DNA of 64,000 bases from Pseudodonghicola sp048268305 (GTDB lineage: Bacteria; Pseudomonadota; Alphaproteobacteria; Rhodobacterales; Rhodobacteraceae), in the NCBI RefSeq assembly GCF_048268305.1, contig NZ_JBLWVT010000007.1, forward strand, positions 261,343 to 325,342, given 5' to 3'. A program made the position numbers and the translations under genes. The first letter of the stretch is position 1. Every line of letters starts with the position of its first letter. Under the pieces are notes generated by a model. The model did not search any database. It was given only the letters and a program-made list of their open reading frames with translations, and was not told where the DNA came from. Below are positions 41,097-49,510 of the stretch, piece after piece.

Positions 41097-41965
41097 GCCT
41101 GGGCTCCCTTCGCGCGGTCATAGGCGATCTGTGCCACCCTCCGGGCCAGGACGCCCGCCACATGGGTGCGAAACTTGATCGTGCCGCGCTTGTCGTCGAT
41201 CGGATTGCAACTGGCCTCGGCCAGTTCGGCCAGCGCCGCGAGCGCCGCCTCGTCCAGCGTCCGGCCGACCAGGGCGTCGGCGGCGGCCGGGACCAGAACG
41301 GCGGTGGGGGCCACGGCGCCAAGCGCCATCCGGGCCGCGGTGATCACCTCGCCCTCGACCGTCAGGTTGATGCCGCAGCCGACCACGGCGATATCCATCT
41401 CGGTCCGCGGGATGAAGCGCTGATAGGCGTCGCCGCCGTTTTTCCCGCGCGGCGGCAGGATCAGGGCGGTGATGATCTCGCCCTTCTTCAATACCGTCTT
41501 GCCGGGGCCGGCGGGGATGTTCTCGACCGCCAGCTCGCGGTCCCCCTCGGGCCCGGTGATGCTGACGCGAGCCCCGGCGGCGATCATCGCCGGCACCGAA
41601 TCCGCGGCAGGGGAGGCATTGCACAGATTGCCCACCGGCGTCGCCCGGCCCTGCACCTGGGTCGAACCGATCAGGTCCATCGCCTCGACCACGCCGGGCC
41701 AGTCCTGGCCCAGGTCGGCGTGTTCGCGCATCTCGGCGCCGGTGACGGCCACGCCCAGCCGCCAGCCGCCGTCCTCGGTCGGTGCGATCTCATGGGTGCC
41801 GGGGATCGCCTTGATGTCGATCAGCGTATCCGGGGTGACGATGTCCGATCGCATCTGGACCAGAACATCCGTCCCCCCGGCGAGGATGCGGGTGATCCCC
41901 TCGGCCCCGGCGGCAAGCGCCACGGCCTCTTCAAAGGTGGCGGGTTTGAAATACTGCATGGGCAT
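41093..41965 (-). CDS. Molybdenum hydroxylase FAD-binding subunit
   Basis: The 290-residue subunit of the CoxM type has the FAD motifs AGGTDVLVQMRS (about 30-41) and STQVQGRATPVGNLCNASPAAD (about 101-122). It is the first gene of the operon, divergent from glpD with 214 bp between. Confidence 0.94.
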   Translation of the reverse strand: MPMQYFKPATFEEAVALAAGAEGITRILAGGTDVLVQMRSDIVTPDTLIDIKAIPGTHEIAPTEDGGWRLGVAVTGAEMREHADLGQDWPGVVEAMDLIGSTQVQGRATPVGNLCNASPAADSVPAMIAAGARVSITGPEGDRELAVENIPAGPGKTVLKKGEIITALILPPRGKNGGDAYQRFIPRTEMDIAVVGCGINLTVEGEVITAARMALGAVAPTAVLVPAAADALVGRTLDEAALAALAELAEASCNPIDDKRGTIKFRTHVAGVLARRVAQIAYDRAKGAQA

Positions 41966-42067
41966 TCCTTGCGATTGGCCGGCTGGCTGGCTGGGTCTGT
42001 CCGCCCGGTTCGGCGTCGGGGTGTCGGCAAAACTCTAGCGCCGGAATAGAATCAGGCAAGCGTCTGC

Positions 42068-42081
42068 TTGAATTTGATCAA
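42068..42081. promoter_or_regulatory. Candidate FnrL site between glpD and the Mo hydroxylase operon
   Basis: TTGAATTTGATCAA matches TTGAT-N4-ATCAA with one difference. It lies 99 bp before glpD and 103 bp before the FAD subunit gene, so FnrL, the oxygen-sensing regulator of Rhodobacter, could act on either. Confidence 0.5.
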
Positions 42082-42179
42082 ACTGTTACACGGGAATTTT
42101 ATGCGAACGGGTGACTTTTCATCTTTGTCGCGCTAACCGCTGGGGCGTGACATTCACCGACGGGACCGGACGGGGCGAC

Positions 42180-43727
42180 ATGCGCGATCTCTTCATCATC
42201 GGCGGCGGCATCAACGGCTGCGGCATCGCGCGCGACGCCGCCGGCCGGGGGCTGAGCGTGACTTTGGCCGAACAGGGGGATCTGGCCGGGGCGACCTCCT
42301 CGGCCTCGACCAAGCTGTTTCATGGCGGGCTGCGGTATCTGGAGTATTTCGAATTCCGCCTGGTGCGCGAGGCGCTGATCGAACGTGAGGTGTTGCTGAA
42401 GGCAATGCCGCATATCAGTTGGCCGATGCGCTTCGTGCTGCCCTATGAGCGCGAGATGCGCTTCGACACCGCGACGCCGGCCTCCCGGATGCTCGGAATG
42501 GTGATGCCCTGGATGAAGGGGCGCCGGCCGGCCTGGATGATCCGGCTGGGTCTCTTCCTCTACGATCATCTCGGCGGGCGGCAGATCCTGCCCGCGACCC
42601 GGACGCTCGACCTGCGCCAGGAGCCCGCCGGCGCGCCGCTGAAGGAGCGGTTCCGACACGCCTATGAATATTCCGACTGCTGGGTGCAGGATGCCCGGCT
42701 GGTGGTGCTGAATGCCCGCGATGCCACCGCCCGGGGGGCGGAGATCCTGACCCGCACCAAGGTCATCGCCGCGCGCCGCGAGGCGGATCACTGGGCGATC
42801 ACCCTGCGCCGCGTCGATGGAACCGAGACGGTGGTCGAGGCGAAGATGCTGGTCAATGCCGCCGGCCCCTGGGTGGGCGAGGTGCTGCACGGCATGCTCC
42901 ACAGCTCCGCCCCCGGGGGCGTGCGGCTGGTGCGCGGCAGCCATGTCGTGACGCCGCGGCTATATGATCACGACAAGTGCTATTTCTTCCAGGGGCGCGA
43001 CGGGCGGATCATCTTTTCAATCCCTTACGAGGATGACTTCACCCTGATCGGCACCACCGACGCCGATCATGCCGGCCCCGATGTGCCGCCGACCTGCACC
43101 GAGGGGGAACGCGATTACCTGCTGGCCTTCGCCAACGAGTATTTCAAACGCCAGTTGACCCCGGCCGATGTGGTCTGGACCTATTCTGGCGTCCGCCCGC
43201 TTTATGACGACGGTGCCAAATCGGCCACCGCGGCGACGCGGGATTATGTGCTGGTGCTCGACCGCGACGGCGCGCCGCTGCTGAATGTCTTCGGCGGCAA
43301 GATCACCACCTATCGCCGGCTGGCGGAATCGGCGCTGGCCAAGATCGGCCAGGCGATCGAGGTGACCAAGGGGGACTGGACCGCCGGCGTGGCGCTGCCC
43401 GGTGGCGATTTCCCGGTTGCCGGCGTCGCGGATCAGATCGAACGGCTGCTGGCGGAGTATCCTTTCCTGACGCAAACTTGGGCGCGGCGGCTGATCCGCA
43501 CCTATGGCACCGAGGCGCGGGTGATCCTTGGCAAGTCAAAGACAGCCGCCGATCTCGGCCGCGATTTCGGCGCCACGCTGACCCAGGCAGAGCTTGATTG
43601 GGCGATCGCCAAGGAATGGGTGCGCGGGGCGGAGGATATGGTCTGGCGCCGCACCAAGCTCGGCCTCAGGCTGAGCGCGCCGCAGCTGGCCGAGATCGAG
43701 GCCTATATCCGCGCCACTAGCCGCTGA
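42180..43727 (+). CDS. glpD: Aerobic glycerol-3-phosphate dehydrogenase GlpD
   Basis: The 515-residue membrane-associated flavoenzyme oxidises glycerol-3-phosphate to dihydroxyacetone phosphate and reduces quinone. The FAD motif DLFIIGGGINGCGIARDAAGRG is at residues 3-24; STKLFHGGLRYLE, GPWVGEVL and the GGKITTYR motif follow. ATG 42180 was selected because the first glycine motif begins directly after it. Its 3' end overlaps the CbiX-like gene on the other strand by 11 bp. Confidence 0.95.
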   Translation: MRDLFIIGGGINGCGIARDAAGRGLSVTLAEQGDLAGATSSASTKLFHGGLRYLEYFEFRLVREALIEREVLLKAMPHISWPMRFVLPYEREMRFDTATPASRMLGMVMPWMKGRRPAWMIRLGLFLYDHLGGRQILPATRTLDLRQEPAGAPLKERFRHAYEYSDCWVQDARLVVLNARDATARGAEILTRTKVIAARREADHWAITLRRVDGTETVVEAKMLVNAAGPWVGEVLHGMLHSSAPGGVRLVRGSHVVTPRLYDHDKCYFFQGRDGRIIFSIPYEDDFTLIGTTDADHAGPDVPPTCTEGERDYLLAFANEYFKRQLTPADVVWTYSGVRPLYDDGAKSATAATRDYVLVLDRDGAPLLNVFGGKITTYRRLAESALAKIGQAIEVTKGDWTAGVALPGGDFPVAGVADQIERLLAEYPFLTQTWARRLIRTYGTEARVILGKSKTAADLGRDFGATLTQAELDWAIAKEWVRGAEDMVWRRTKLGLRLSAPQLAEIEAYIRATSR

Positions 43728-44409
43728 TCGCGGCGGCGATCAGCGCCGGCACCCCCGGATGCTGGCCGAGCGGCGGCAACAGGGCGCCGAGGAAGCCGGC
43801 GGTCTCCAGCGCATCGGGCACATCCTGGCGATAATGCCCGCCCTCGGCGGCGAAGACCGGCAGGCACAGCGTTTGATTGGGCAGGTCGCGCGCGGCCTCG
43901 GCCAGGAACGGCGCCTCCTCGACAAAGCCATAGACTGGTGGGCGCCCGGGCCAGAGCGGGGTGAGCGCGGTGCCGAAGTCGCGCGTCGCCGCCGCCGCGC
44001 GGGGACCGTGGGCCGAGCCATGGGCGGCGATCAGCAGCGCAGCTGCCGCCGGCTCCCAGCCGCGCAGGGCGCATTCCTGCGCCAGATAGTCCGCCGCCAG
44101 ATCCACCAGTGCCGGATCGCGCCCCAAGGGCGGCAAGACCTGCGCCGGGTGCCCATCCAGCCGTTTCGGCAGGGCTTGCCGGACGAACCAGCCGTCGGTC
44201 ATGAAAAAGGGATAGATCACGCCGTCGGAGCCGAGCCGGTCCAGCGCCGCCTCAAGCGCGCCGGCGGCGGCCAATGTGGCAGAGCCGACACGGTGCGCGG
44301 GCAGCAGGTGCCCCACCTTGGCCGCGAGTTCCGCCAGTGCCGCTTCCGCCGGGGCGGGGGCGGAGGGCTGGCCATGAGCCACGATCAGCACGTCAAGACA
44401 GCCGGGCAT
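43717..44409 (-). CDS. cbiX: CbiX/SirB-like sirohydrochlorin chelatase-family protein
   Basis: The 230-residue protein has two CbiX-like halves: VLIVAHGQPSAP (about 7-18) and LLIAAHGSAHGP (about 122-133), each with the metal-binding histidine, and the EEAPFLAEAARDL and GGHYRQDVP segments. Family members insert cobalt or iron into sirohydrochlorin. It stands alone, so the metal cannot be told; cobalt would link it with cobalamin synthesis. Confidence 0.85.
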   Translation of the reverse strand: MPGCLDVLIVAHGQPSAPAPAEAALAELAAKVGHLLPAHRVGSATLAAAGALEAALDRLGSDGVIYPFFMTDGWFVRQALPKRLDGHPAQVLPPLGRDPALVDLAADYLAQECALRGWEPAAAALLIAAHGSAHGPRAAAATRDFGTALTPLWPGRPPVYGFVEEAPFLAEAARDLPNQTLCLPVFAAEGGHYRQDVPDALETAGFLGALLPPLGQHPGVPALIAAAISG

Positions 44410-44493
44410 CGGGAACCTCCTGTCCCTTATGTGGCGCGCCCCGGCCGTTTCGCCAAGGGCTGACACGAAAAAAGGCGCCGCCATGGCCGCGCC

Positions 44494-44553
44494 CTTCTTC
44501 TCGGTTCAAATACGGCGGGGGAGTCTCCGCAGGAGACGGGGGCAGAGCCCCCT
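44494..44553. repeat. Dispersed intergenic repeat, copy 3
   Basis: CTTCTTCTCGG, CAAATACGG, GGGGG, a variable palindrome (TCTCCGCAGGAGA), then GGGGGC-AGA-GCCCCCT. It has the same order of parts as the copies at 15435 and 26589. Confidence 0.6.
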
Positions 44554-44571
44554 CTGCCGCGGCCGGTCAGC

Positions 44572-45420
44572 TCACTCGACGCATTCGAGCAGCATGGTGC
44601 CGGCCCCGGTGTTCGAGATCGGGATGTGGTAATTGGCGTGCAGCGGGCGCACCTTGTCGCCCAAGGCGCCGCGCATCATCATCCACATTAGGAACTCGGT
44701 GCCCTGGGCACCGGCCTTTTCCACCAGTTCGCGGCGGGAGATTTTCGTCAGCGCCTCGGGGTCGGTGATGATTTTCTCCATGCAATACTGATCGAATTCC
44801 TTGTTGATGAAGCCCGCCCGCTCGCCGTCGAGTTGATGGCTGAGCCCGCCGGTGCCCAGCACCACCACCTTGATATCCTCGGGATAGCTGAGGATGGCCC
44901 TGCGCAGCGCCTTGCCGAAATCGAGCGCGCGTTTCAGCGTCGGGATCGGGTGCTGCACCGTATTGGCGCTGATCGGGATGGCGCGCGGCATGTCGGGGTT
45001 GTTGGGCGCCCCGGGCCAGAACAGCTGCATCGGCACCACGAAGCCGTGATCCACCGCCAGTTCCTGACACGAGGTGATGTCGAATTCCTGCTCCACCATG
45101 CTTTCGATGATGTGCCAGCTGAAGGGCGCATCGCCGGGGAAGGGGGGAAGCTGCGGAATGCCCCAGCCCTCGTCCTCGTTGCGGTACTCATGCGCGGCGC
45201 CGATCGCGAAGGTCGGCATCTTGTCGAGGAAGAAGCCCAGCCCGTGGTCGTTGTAGATATTGATCGCCACGTCGGGCTTGTTCTTGTCCAGCCAGGCGCG
45301 GATCGGCGGGTAGCCGTCGAAGAAGGGTTTCCAATAGGGCTCGTCGAACAGGCCCTTGTGGATCGCGTTGCCCACCGCCGGGATATGCGAGGTGGTCAGG
45401 CCGCCCAGAAGTTTCGCCAT
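44572..45420 (-). CDS. ligB: Protocatechuate 4,5-dioxygenase beta subunit LigB (copy 1)
   Basis: The 282-residue catalytic subunit cleaves protocatechuate between C4 and C5, giving 4-carboxy-2-hydroxymuconate semialdehyde. The non-haem Fe(II) ligands are His12 (TTSHIPA), His59 (IYNDHG) and the Glu in the GTEFLMW segment, and the catalytic histidine lies in LGTGGLSHQL. It follows ligA after 4 bp, as LigAB operons do. Confidence 0.93.
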   Translation of the reverse strand: MAKLLGGLTTSHIPAVGNAIHKGLFDEPYWKPFFDGYPPIRAWLDKNKPDVAINIYNDHGLGFFLDKMPTFAIGAAHEYRNEDEGWGIPQLPPFPGDAPFSWHIIESMVEQEFDITSCQELAVDHGFVVPMQLFWPGAPNNPDMPRAIPISANTVQHPIPTLKRALDFGKALRRAILSYPEDIKVVVLGTGGLSHQLDGERAGFINKEFDQYCMEKIITDPEALTKISRRELVEKAGAQGTEFLMWMMMRGALGDKVRPLHANYHIPISNTGAGTMLLECVE

Positions 45421-45424
45421 TGTC

Positions 45425-45784
45425 TCAATCCCCCGCCCGGCGCAGCTTTTCCTGGAACTCCGCCTTGGACATGCCGGTCTGCTGCGCGCCGATGTCCTGC
45501 ATGTCGAGCCGGTAGATGCCGGCGAATTTGGCGAGGTAATAGATATTGCCGCCGGCCGCGATCAGCGCCAGCACGTTCTTGTCGCGGCAGGCCTGCTTCT
45601 GTTCCTCGTTCAGGCCGTATTTTTCCATATAGGCCTCGGGGTCGGCCAGATAGGCCTCCCGCGCCGCGGCGGCGTTGAAGGAATAGCACATCTTGTTCAG
45701 CGCATATCCCTTCATCGCCATCTCGCCGTCGAAGAGCGTGGTACCCTCGATCGGCGTGTGGTGATCGAAATCGGTGATCTCCAT
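45425..45784 (-). CDS. ligA: Protocatechuate 4,5-dioxygenase alpha subunit LigA (copy 1)
   Basis: The 119-residue helical subunit has GYALNKMCYSF and AYMEKYGLNEEQKQA with LIAAGGNIYYLAK, the LigA signature. It covers the active site of LigB. It lies between ligI and ligB in a three-gene operon. Confidence 0.93.
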   Translation of the reverse strand: MEITDFDHHTPIEGTTLFDGEMAMKGYALNKMCYSFNAAAAREAYLADPEAYMEKYGLNEEQKQACRDKNVLALIAAGGNIYYLAKFAGIYRLDMQDIGAQQTGMSKAEFQEKLRRAGD

Positions 45785-45811
45785 GGGGCTCCTCCCTGTT
45801 CTGCTGCGGCC

Positions 45812-46690
45812 TCAGGCCTCGGTCTGCCAGTAAAGGCGCATAGGGTTGTCGATCAGAAGCTTCTGTCGCAGCTCCTCGGTGGGGGCGATCTGCGGGATCA
45901 CATCCACCAGCTGACCATCGTCGGGCATGTGCGATTTCATGTTCGGATGCGGCCAGTCGGTGCCCCAGAGCACGCGGTCGGGGAAGGTTTCGACCAAATG
46001 CCGGGCGAAGGGGACGACATCGGCATAGGGCGGGCCGGCGACGGTCAGACGTTCCGGGCAGCTCACCTTGGTCCAGAAATTCTGGTTGCGCGCCAGCAGG
46101 TCGACAAAGCGCTGGAAGTCGGGGTGATCGACGCCCTTGCTCACGTCGGGGCGGCCCATGTGGTCGACCACCACGGTGGTCGGCAGGCTTTCCAGGAAGG
46201 GGATCAGATCCTCGAGATCGGGGGCCTCGAAATAGACCACAATGTGCCAGCCAAGCTTGGCGATGCGTTCGGCGATGCCGATGAAGACCTCTTTCGGGGT
46301 GGCATCGACCAGCCGCTTGACGAAGTTGAAGCGCACCGCGCGGACGCCGGCGGCATCCATTGCGGCCAGCTCTTCGTCGGTGATGTCGGGCGAGACCACG
46401 GCGACGCCGCGGGCCAGGTCGCCGGCAGTCTCAAGCGCGTCGATCAGCGCGGCGTTGTCGGTGCCGTGGCACGAGGCCTGCACGATCACATTGCGCGAGA
46501 AGCCCAGATAGTCGCGCAGCGCGAACAGTTTTTCCTTCGGCGCGTCGCAGGGGGTGTATTTGCGCTTGGGCGAATAGGGGAATTTCGCGGCCGGGCCGAA
46601 GACATGGCAATGGGCATCGACGCTGCCCGCCGGCACCTTGAAATCGGGCACCTTGGGGTTGGGGTGAAACGGCAGGTAATCGGGGTCCAT
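45812..46690 (-). CDS. ligI: 2-Pyrone-4,6-dicarboxylate hydrolase LigI
   Basis: The 292-residue metal-independent amidohydrolase opens 2-pyrone-4,6-dicarboxylate in the protocatechuate 4,5-cleavage pathway. VDAHCHVFGP (24-33) and LWGTDWPHPN with the catalytic Asp are present, and VDHMGRPDV is typical. AGGAGG lies 5 nt upstream of ATG 46690. It is the first gene of the leftward lig operon. Confidence 0.93.
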   Translation of the reverse strand: MDPDYLPFHPNPKVPDFKVPAGSVDAHCHVFGPAAKFPYSPKRKYTPCDAPKEKLFALRDYLGFSRNVIVQASCHGTDNAALIDALETAGDLARGVAVVSPDITDEELAAMDAAGVRAVRFNFVKRLVDATPKEVFIGIAERIAKLGWHIVVYFEAPDLEDLIPFLESLPTTVVVDHMGRPDVSKGVDHPDFQRFVDLLARNQNFWTKVSCPERLTVAGPPYADVVPFARHLVETFPDRVLWGTDWPHPNMKSHMPDDGQLVDVIPQIAPTEELRQKLLIDNPMRLYWQTEA

Positions 46691-46734
46691 CGGGCCTCCT
46701 CCTCGAACGTTGGGGCGCCGCCTTGCGATGCGGC

Positions 46735-46804
46735 GCGAATTGGCGTGACCATAGGCCTGTGACGGCGTGCCGCGCCAGTTGGAAGCTTGGCTTTGCGAAT
46801 TGGC
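46735..46804. promoter_or_regulatory. Two GCGAATTGGC direct repeats in the lig divergent promoter
   Basis: The 10-bp word GCGAATTGGC occurs at 46735-46744 and 46795-46804, exactly 60 bp apart, between the leftward ligI operon and the LysR gene. This suits binding of a LysR-type tetramer, or a bend, at a regulated divergent promoter. Confidence 0.55.
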
Positions 46805-46867
46805 AGATGTTATAGATGTGGCGAAAGGCCCCGGCCGGGGCAGGCCAGAACAGAAGGGCGGGATCGG

Positions 46868-48091
46868 ATGGATTTCGTATTTCCCAATGTGCGGCATCTG
46901 CAAGCGGTGCAACAGGTTGCAGCGCTCAATCGGATCAATCTGGCGGCCGATGCGGTGCACCTGTCGCAGCCTGCGGTGACCCAGGCGGTGGCCAAGCTGG
47001 AACAGACCTTGTCGGCGCGGCTGTTCGATCGCCGGCCCGAGGGGATGTTTCTGACCGAGATCGGCGAGATCTTCCTGGCCCGGGTGACCCGGGCGCTCGA
47101 TCTGCTGAAGGATGGCGAGCGGCAGGCGCGCAAACGGGCGCCGCGCCCGGCGCCGGCGGGGCGGCGGGATTTCCATCGTCTGACCACGGCGGTGCAGCTT
47201 CGGGCGCTGATCGCGGTGGCGCAGACCGGCAACTTCAGCCATGCGGCGCGCGAACTTGGCGTCTCGCAGCCCGCCGTGCATCGGGCCGCCCGCGATCTTG
47301 AGAGGCTCTCTGGGCTCAGCTTCTTCGAACCGGTCCGGCGCGGCGTGATGCTCACGCCTGCGGCCGAGGCCTTTGCCCATCACGTGCGGCTGGCCAATGC
47401 GGAAATCCGTCAGGGTCAGTTCGAGGTGAGCGAATTTCTGGGCCGCGATTCCACCCGGATCGCCGTGGGCTCCATGCCGCTGTCGCGCACCACCATCCTG
47501 CCGGCGGCGATCGACCAGCTCTTGCGCGAAAGCAACGGGCAGCTGCAACTGCAATGCGTCGACGGCGCCTATAGCACATTGCTGCGCGATCTGCGGTTCG
47601 GCGATCTCGACCTGCTGATCGGGGCGCTGCGCGATCCGCTGCCGGCCGAGGATGTGGTGCAGGAGGAACTGTTCTCCGACACCCTGTCGGTGGTCGCCGC
47701 GCGGACCCATCCTTTGGCCGGAAAACAGGGGCTGACACTCGAGGATACGCTCGATTACCCCTGGATCGCGCCGCCGCTGCCGACGCCCTCGGGGACCTAT
47801 CTCTATGAGCGGCTGCAAATCCCGCAGCTTCCCGACACGCCGGTGCGGGTGGTGGCGAATTCGCTGGTGCTGGTGCGCGGGCTGATGATGCGGGGCGATT
47901 ACGTCACCATCATGTCGCGCAAGCAGATCGAGGTGGAGCAGGAGTATGGCATCCTCGCCCCCTTGCCGATCGAGCTGCCGGAAAGCGCGCGCCCCATCGG
48001 CCTGACCTATCGCGCCAATTGGCGTCCGACCCCCACCCAGGCGCGGTTTCTCGATCTGATCCGGGCCCAGGTGAAGGCGGGGGTGGAGTAA
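46868..48091 (+). CDS. LysR-family regulator with two helix-turn-helix domains
   Basis: The 407-residue protein has two LysR-type DNA-binding domains: residues 7-66 (NRINLAADAVHLSQPAVTQA, 21-40) and 108-167 (GNFSHAARELGVSQPAVHRA, 121-140), then one substrate-binding domain. Both helices end SQPAV. The duplication is not a frameshift: the frame runs straight through with a short Arg/Pro linker (89-100). It probably controls the lig genes on both sides through the GCGAATTGGC repeats. Confidence 0.9.
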   Translation: MDFVFPNVRHLQAVQQVAALNRINLAADAVHLSQPAVTQAVAKLEQTLSARLFDRRPEGMFLTEIGEIFLARVTRALDLLKDGERQARKRAPRPAPAGRRDFHRLTTAVQLRALIAVAQTGNFSHAARELGVSQPAVHRAARDLERLSGLSFFEPVRRGVMLTPAAEAFAHHVRLANAEIRQGQFEVSEFLGRDSTRIAVGSMPLSRTTILPAAIDQLLRESNGQLQLQCVDGAYSTLLRDLRFGDLDLLIGALRDPLPAEDVVQEELFSDTLSVVAARTHPLAGKQGLTLEDTLDYPWIAPPLPTPSGTYLYERLQIPQLPDTPVRVVANSLVLVRGLMMRGDYVTIMSRKQIEVEQEYGILAPLPIELPESARPIGLTYRANWRPTPTQARFLDLIRAQVKAGVE

Positions 48092-48243
48092 AGATGTATT
48101 CCATCTATAACAGAAACGAATGCCTCCGCGCGGCATTGAATTTCTGACCCGGCGGCGGGGCTGGTAAGTCGAAGCGGCCCGGGGCGCCATCTGCGGACCC
48201 GCGCCCAGAGGATTCACCAAAGGCTTCAGGGGGAGGAGCGGCG

Positions 48244-48645
48244 ATGACCGACCGACAGGACAAACCCTATGACGATATCCCCGGCACCTTCGTTTTCGAT
48301 GCCGACCGCTCACGCGAGGGATATCATCTCAACCAGTTCTGCATTTCGCTGAGGTTGCAGAAGAACCGGGAGGCGCTGACCGCCGATCCCGAGGAATATA
48401 TGTCGCGCTTTCCGATGACCGAGGCGCAGAAACAGGCGGTGCGCGATCGCGCCTGGAACCGGCTGCTCGAACTGGGGGGGAACATCTATTACACCTCCAA
48501 GCTCGCCGCCTTCGACGGGATCACCTTCCAGGATCTCGCCGCGATGATGACCGGCGTCAGCCGCGAAGAGTATCGCGACATGATGCTGCACGGGGGCCGG
48601 TCGATCGAGGGCAACCGCTATAAATCCGAATGGGAGGACAAGTAA
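48244..48645 (+). CDS. ligA: Extradiol dioxygenase alpha subunit, LigA-like (copy 2)
   Basis: The 133-residue protein has the same core as the first LigA (GYHLNQFCISL, EYMSRFPMTEAQKQAVRDR, LLELGGNIYYTSK) but is longer and only moderately similar. GGGGGAGGAGCGGCG precedes ATG 48244. It overlaps the next gene by one base (TAATG). Confidence 0.9.
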   Translation: MTDRQDKPYDDIPGTFVFDADRSREGYHLNQFCISLRLQKNREALTADPEEYMSRFPMTEAQKQAVRDRAWNRLLELGGNIYYTSKLAAFDGITFQDLAAMMTGVSREEYRDMMLHGGRSIEGNRYKSEWEDK

Positions 48646-49496
48646 TGGCCCGGATTACCGCAGGCGTGGGGTGTTCCCACGTGCCCGCCATCGGCGTCGC
48701 CATGGATACCGGCATCACCGACCAGCCCTATTGGAAACCGGTGTTCGACGGCTTTGTCAAAAGCCGCGAGTGGATGAAGGAAAACCAGCCCGACGTCATC
48801 TTCCTGGTCTATAACGACCATTGCACCGCCTTCGATGCCTCCTGCATCCCGACCTTCGCGCTGGGGTGCGCGGCGGAATTCGCCCCGGCCGACGAAGGCT
48901 GGGGGCCGCGTCCGGTGCCGGTGGTCAAGGGACATCAACGGCTCGCCTCCCATATCGCGCAATCGGTCATCCTTGATGAATTCGACCTGACCATCATGAA
49001 CGAGATGGAGGTCGACCACGGGCTGACCGTGCCGCTGTCGGTGATGTTCGGCGACAAGGGTGTCGATGACGAATGGCCCTGTCCGGTGATCCCGCTGGCG
49101 GTCAATGTGGTGCAATACCCGGCCCCCACCGGCAACCGCTGCTATAACCTGGGCAAGGCCATCCGCCGCGCCATCGACAGCTATCCCGAGGATCTGAACG
49201 TGATGATCTTCGGCACCGGGGGCATGTCGCACCAGCTTCAGGCCGAACGCGCCGGGCTGATCAATGCCGAATGGGATCAGCGGTTCCTCGACATGATGGC
49301 GAATGACCCCGAGGCCGCGCGCAAGATCGAACATGTGGAATATCTGCGCGAGACCGGCTCGGAAGGCATCGAGATGGTCATGTGGCTGGTCATGCGCGGT
49401 GCGCTCGACGAACAGGTGACCGAGGTTCACCGCCATTATCACGTTCCCGCCTCGAATACCGCGGTGGGCCATATCATTCTGGAAAACCATAGCTGA
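48645..49496 (+). CDS. ligB: Extradiol dioxygenase beta subunit, LigB-like (copy 2)
   Basis: The 283-residue subunit keeps the Fe(II) ligands His12 (GCSHVPA), His59 (VYNDHC) and a Glu in the GSEGIEMVMW segment, and FGTGGMSHQL. It is related to but clearly distinct from copy 1, so it may take a different substrate such as gallate or a methylated protocatechuate, or be expressed differently. ATG 48645 gives the standard length. Confidence 0.9.
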   Translation: MARITAGVGCSHVPAIGVAMDTGITDQPYWKPVFDGFVKSREWMKENQPDVIFLVYNDHCTAFDASCIPTFALGCAAEFAPADEGWGPRPVPVVKGHQRLASHIAQSVILDEFDLTIMNEMEVDHGLTVPLSVMFGDKGVDDEWPCPVIPLAVNVVQYPAPTGNRCYNLGKAIRRAIDSYPEDLNVMIFGTGGMSHQLQAERAGLINAEWDQRFLDMMANDPEAARKIEHVEYLRETGSEGIEMVMWLVMRGALDEQVTEVHRHYHVPASNTAVGHIILENHS

Positions 49497-49510
49497 CGGA
49501 GACTCCCGAG

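Noticed and set aside
38371..41965. Aerobic CO dehydrogenase (coxMSL)
   Set aside because: The subunit order fits, but the large subunit has AYRAPG in place of the AYxCSFR active-site loop, and no other cox accessory genes are present.
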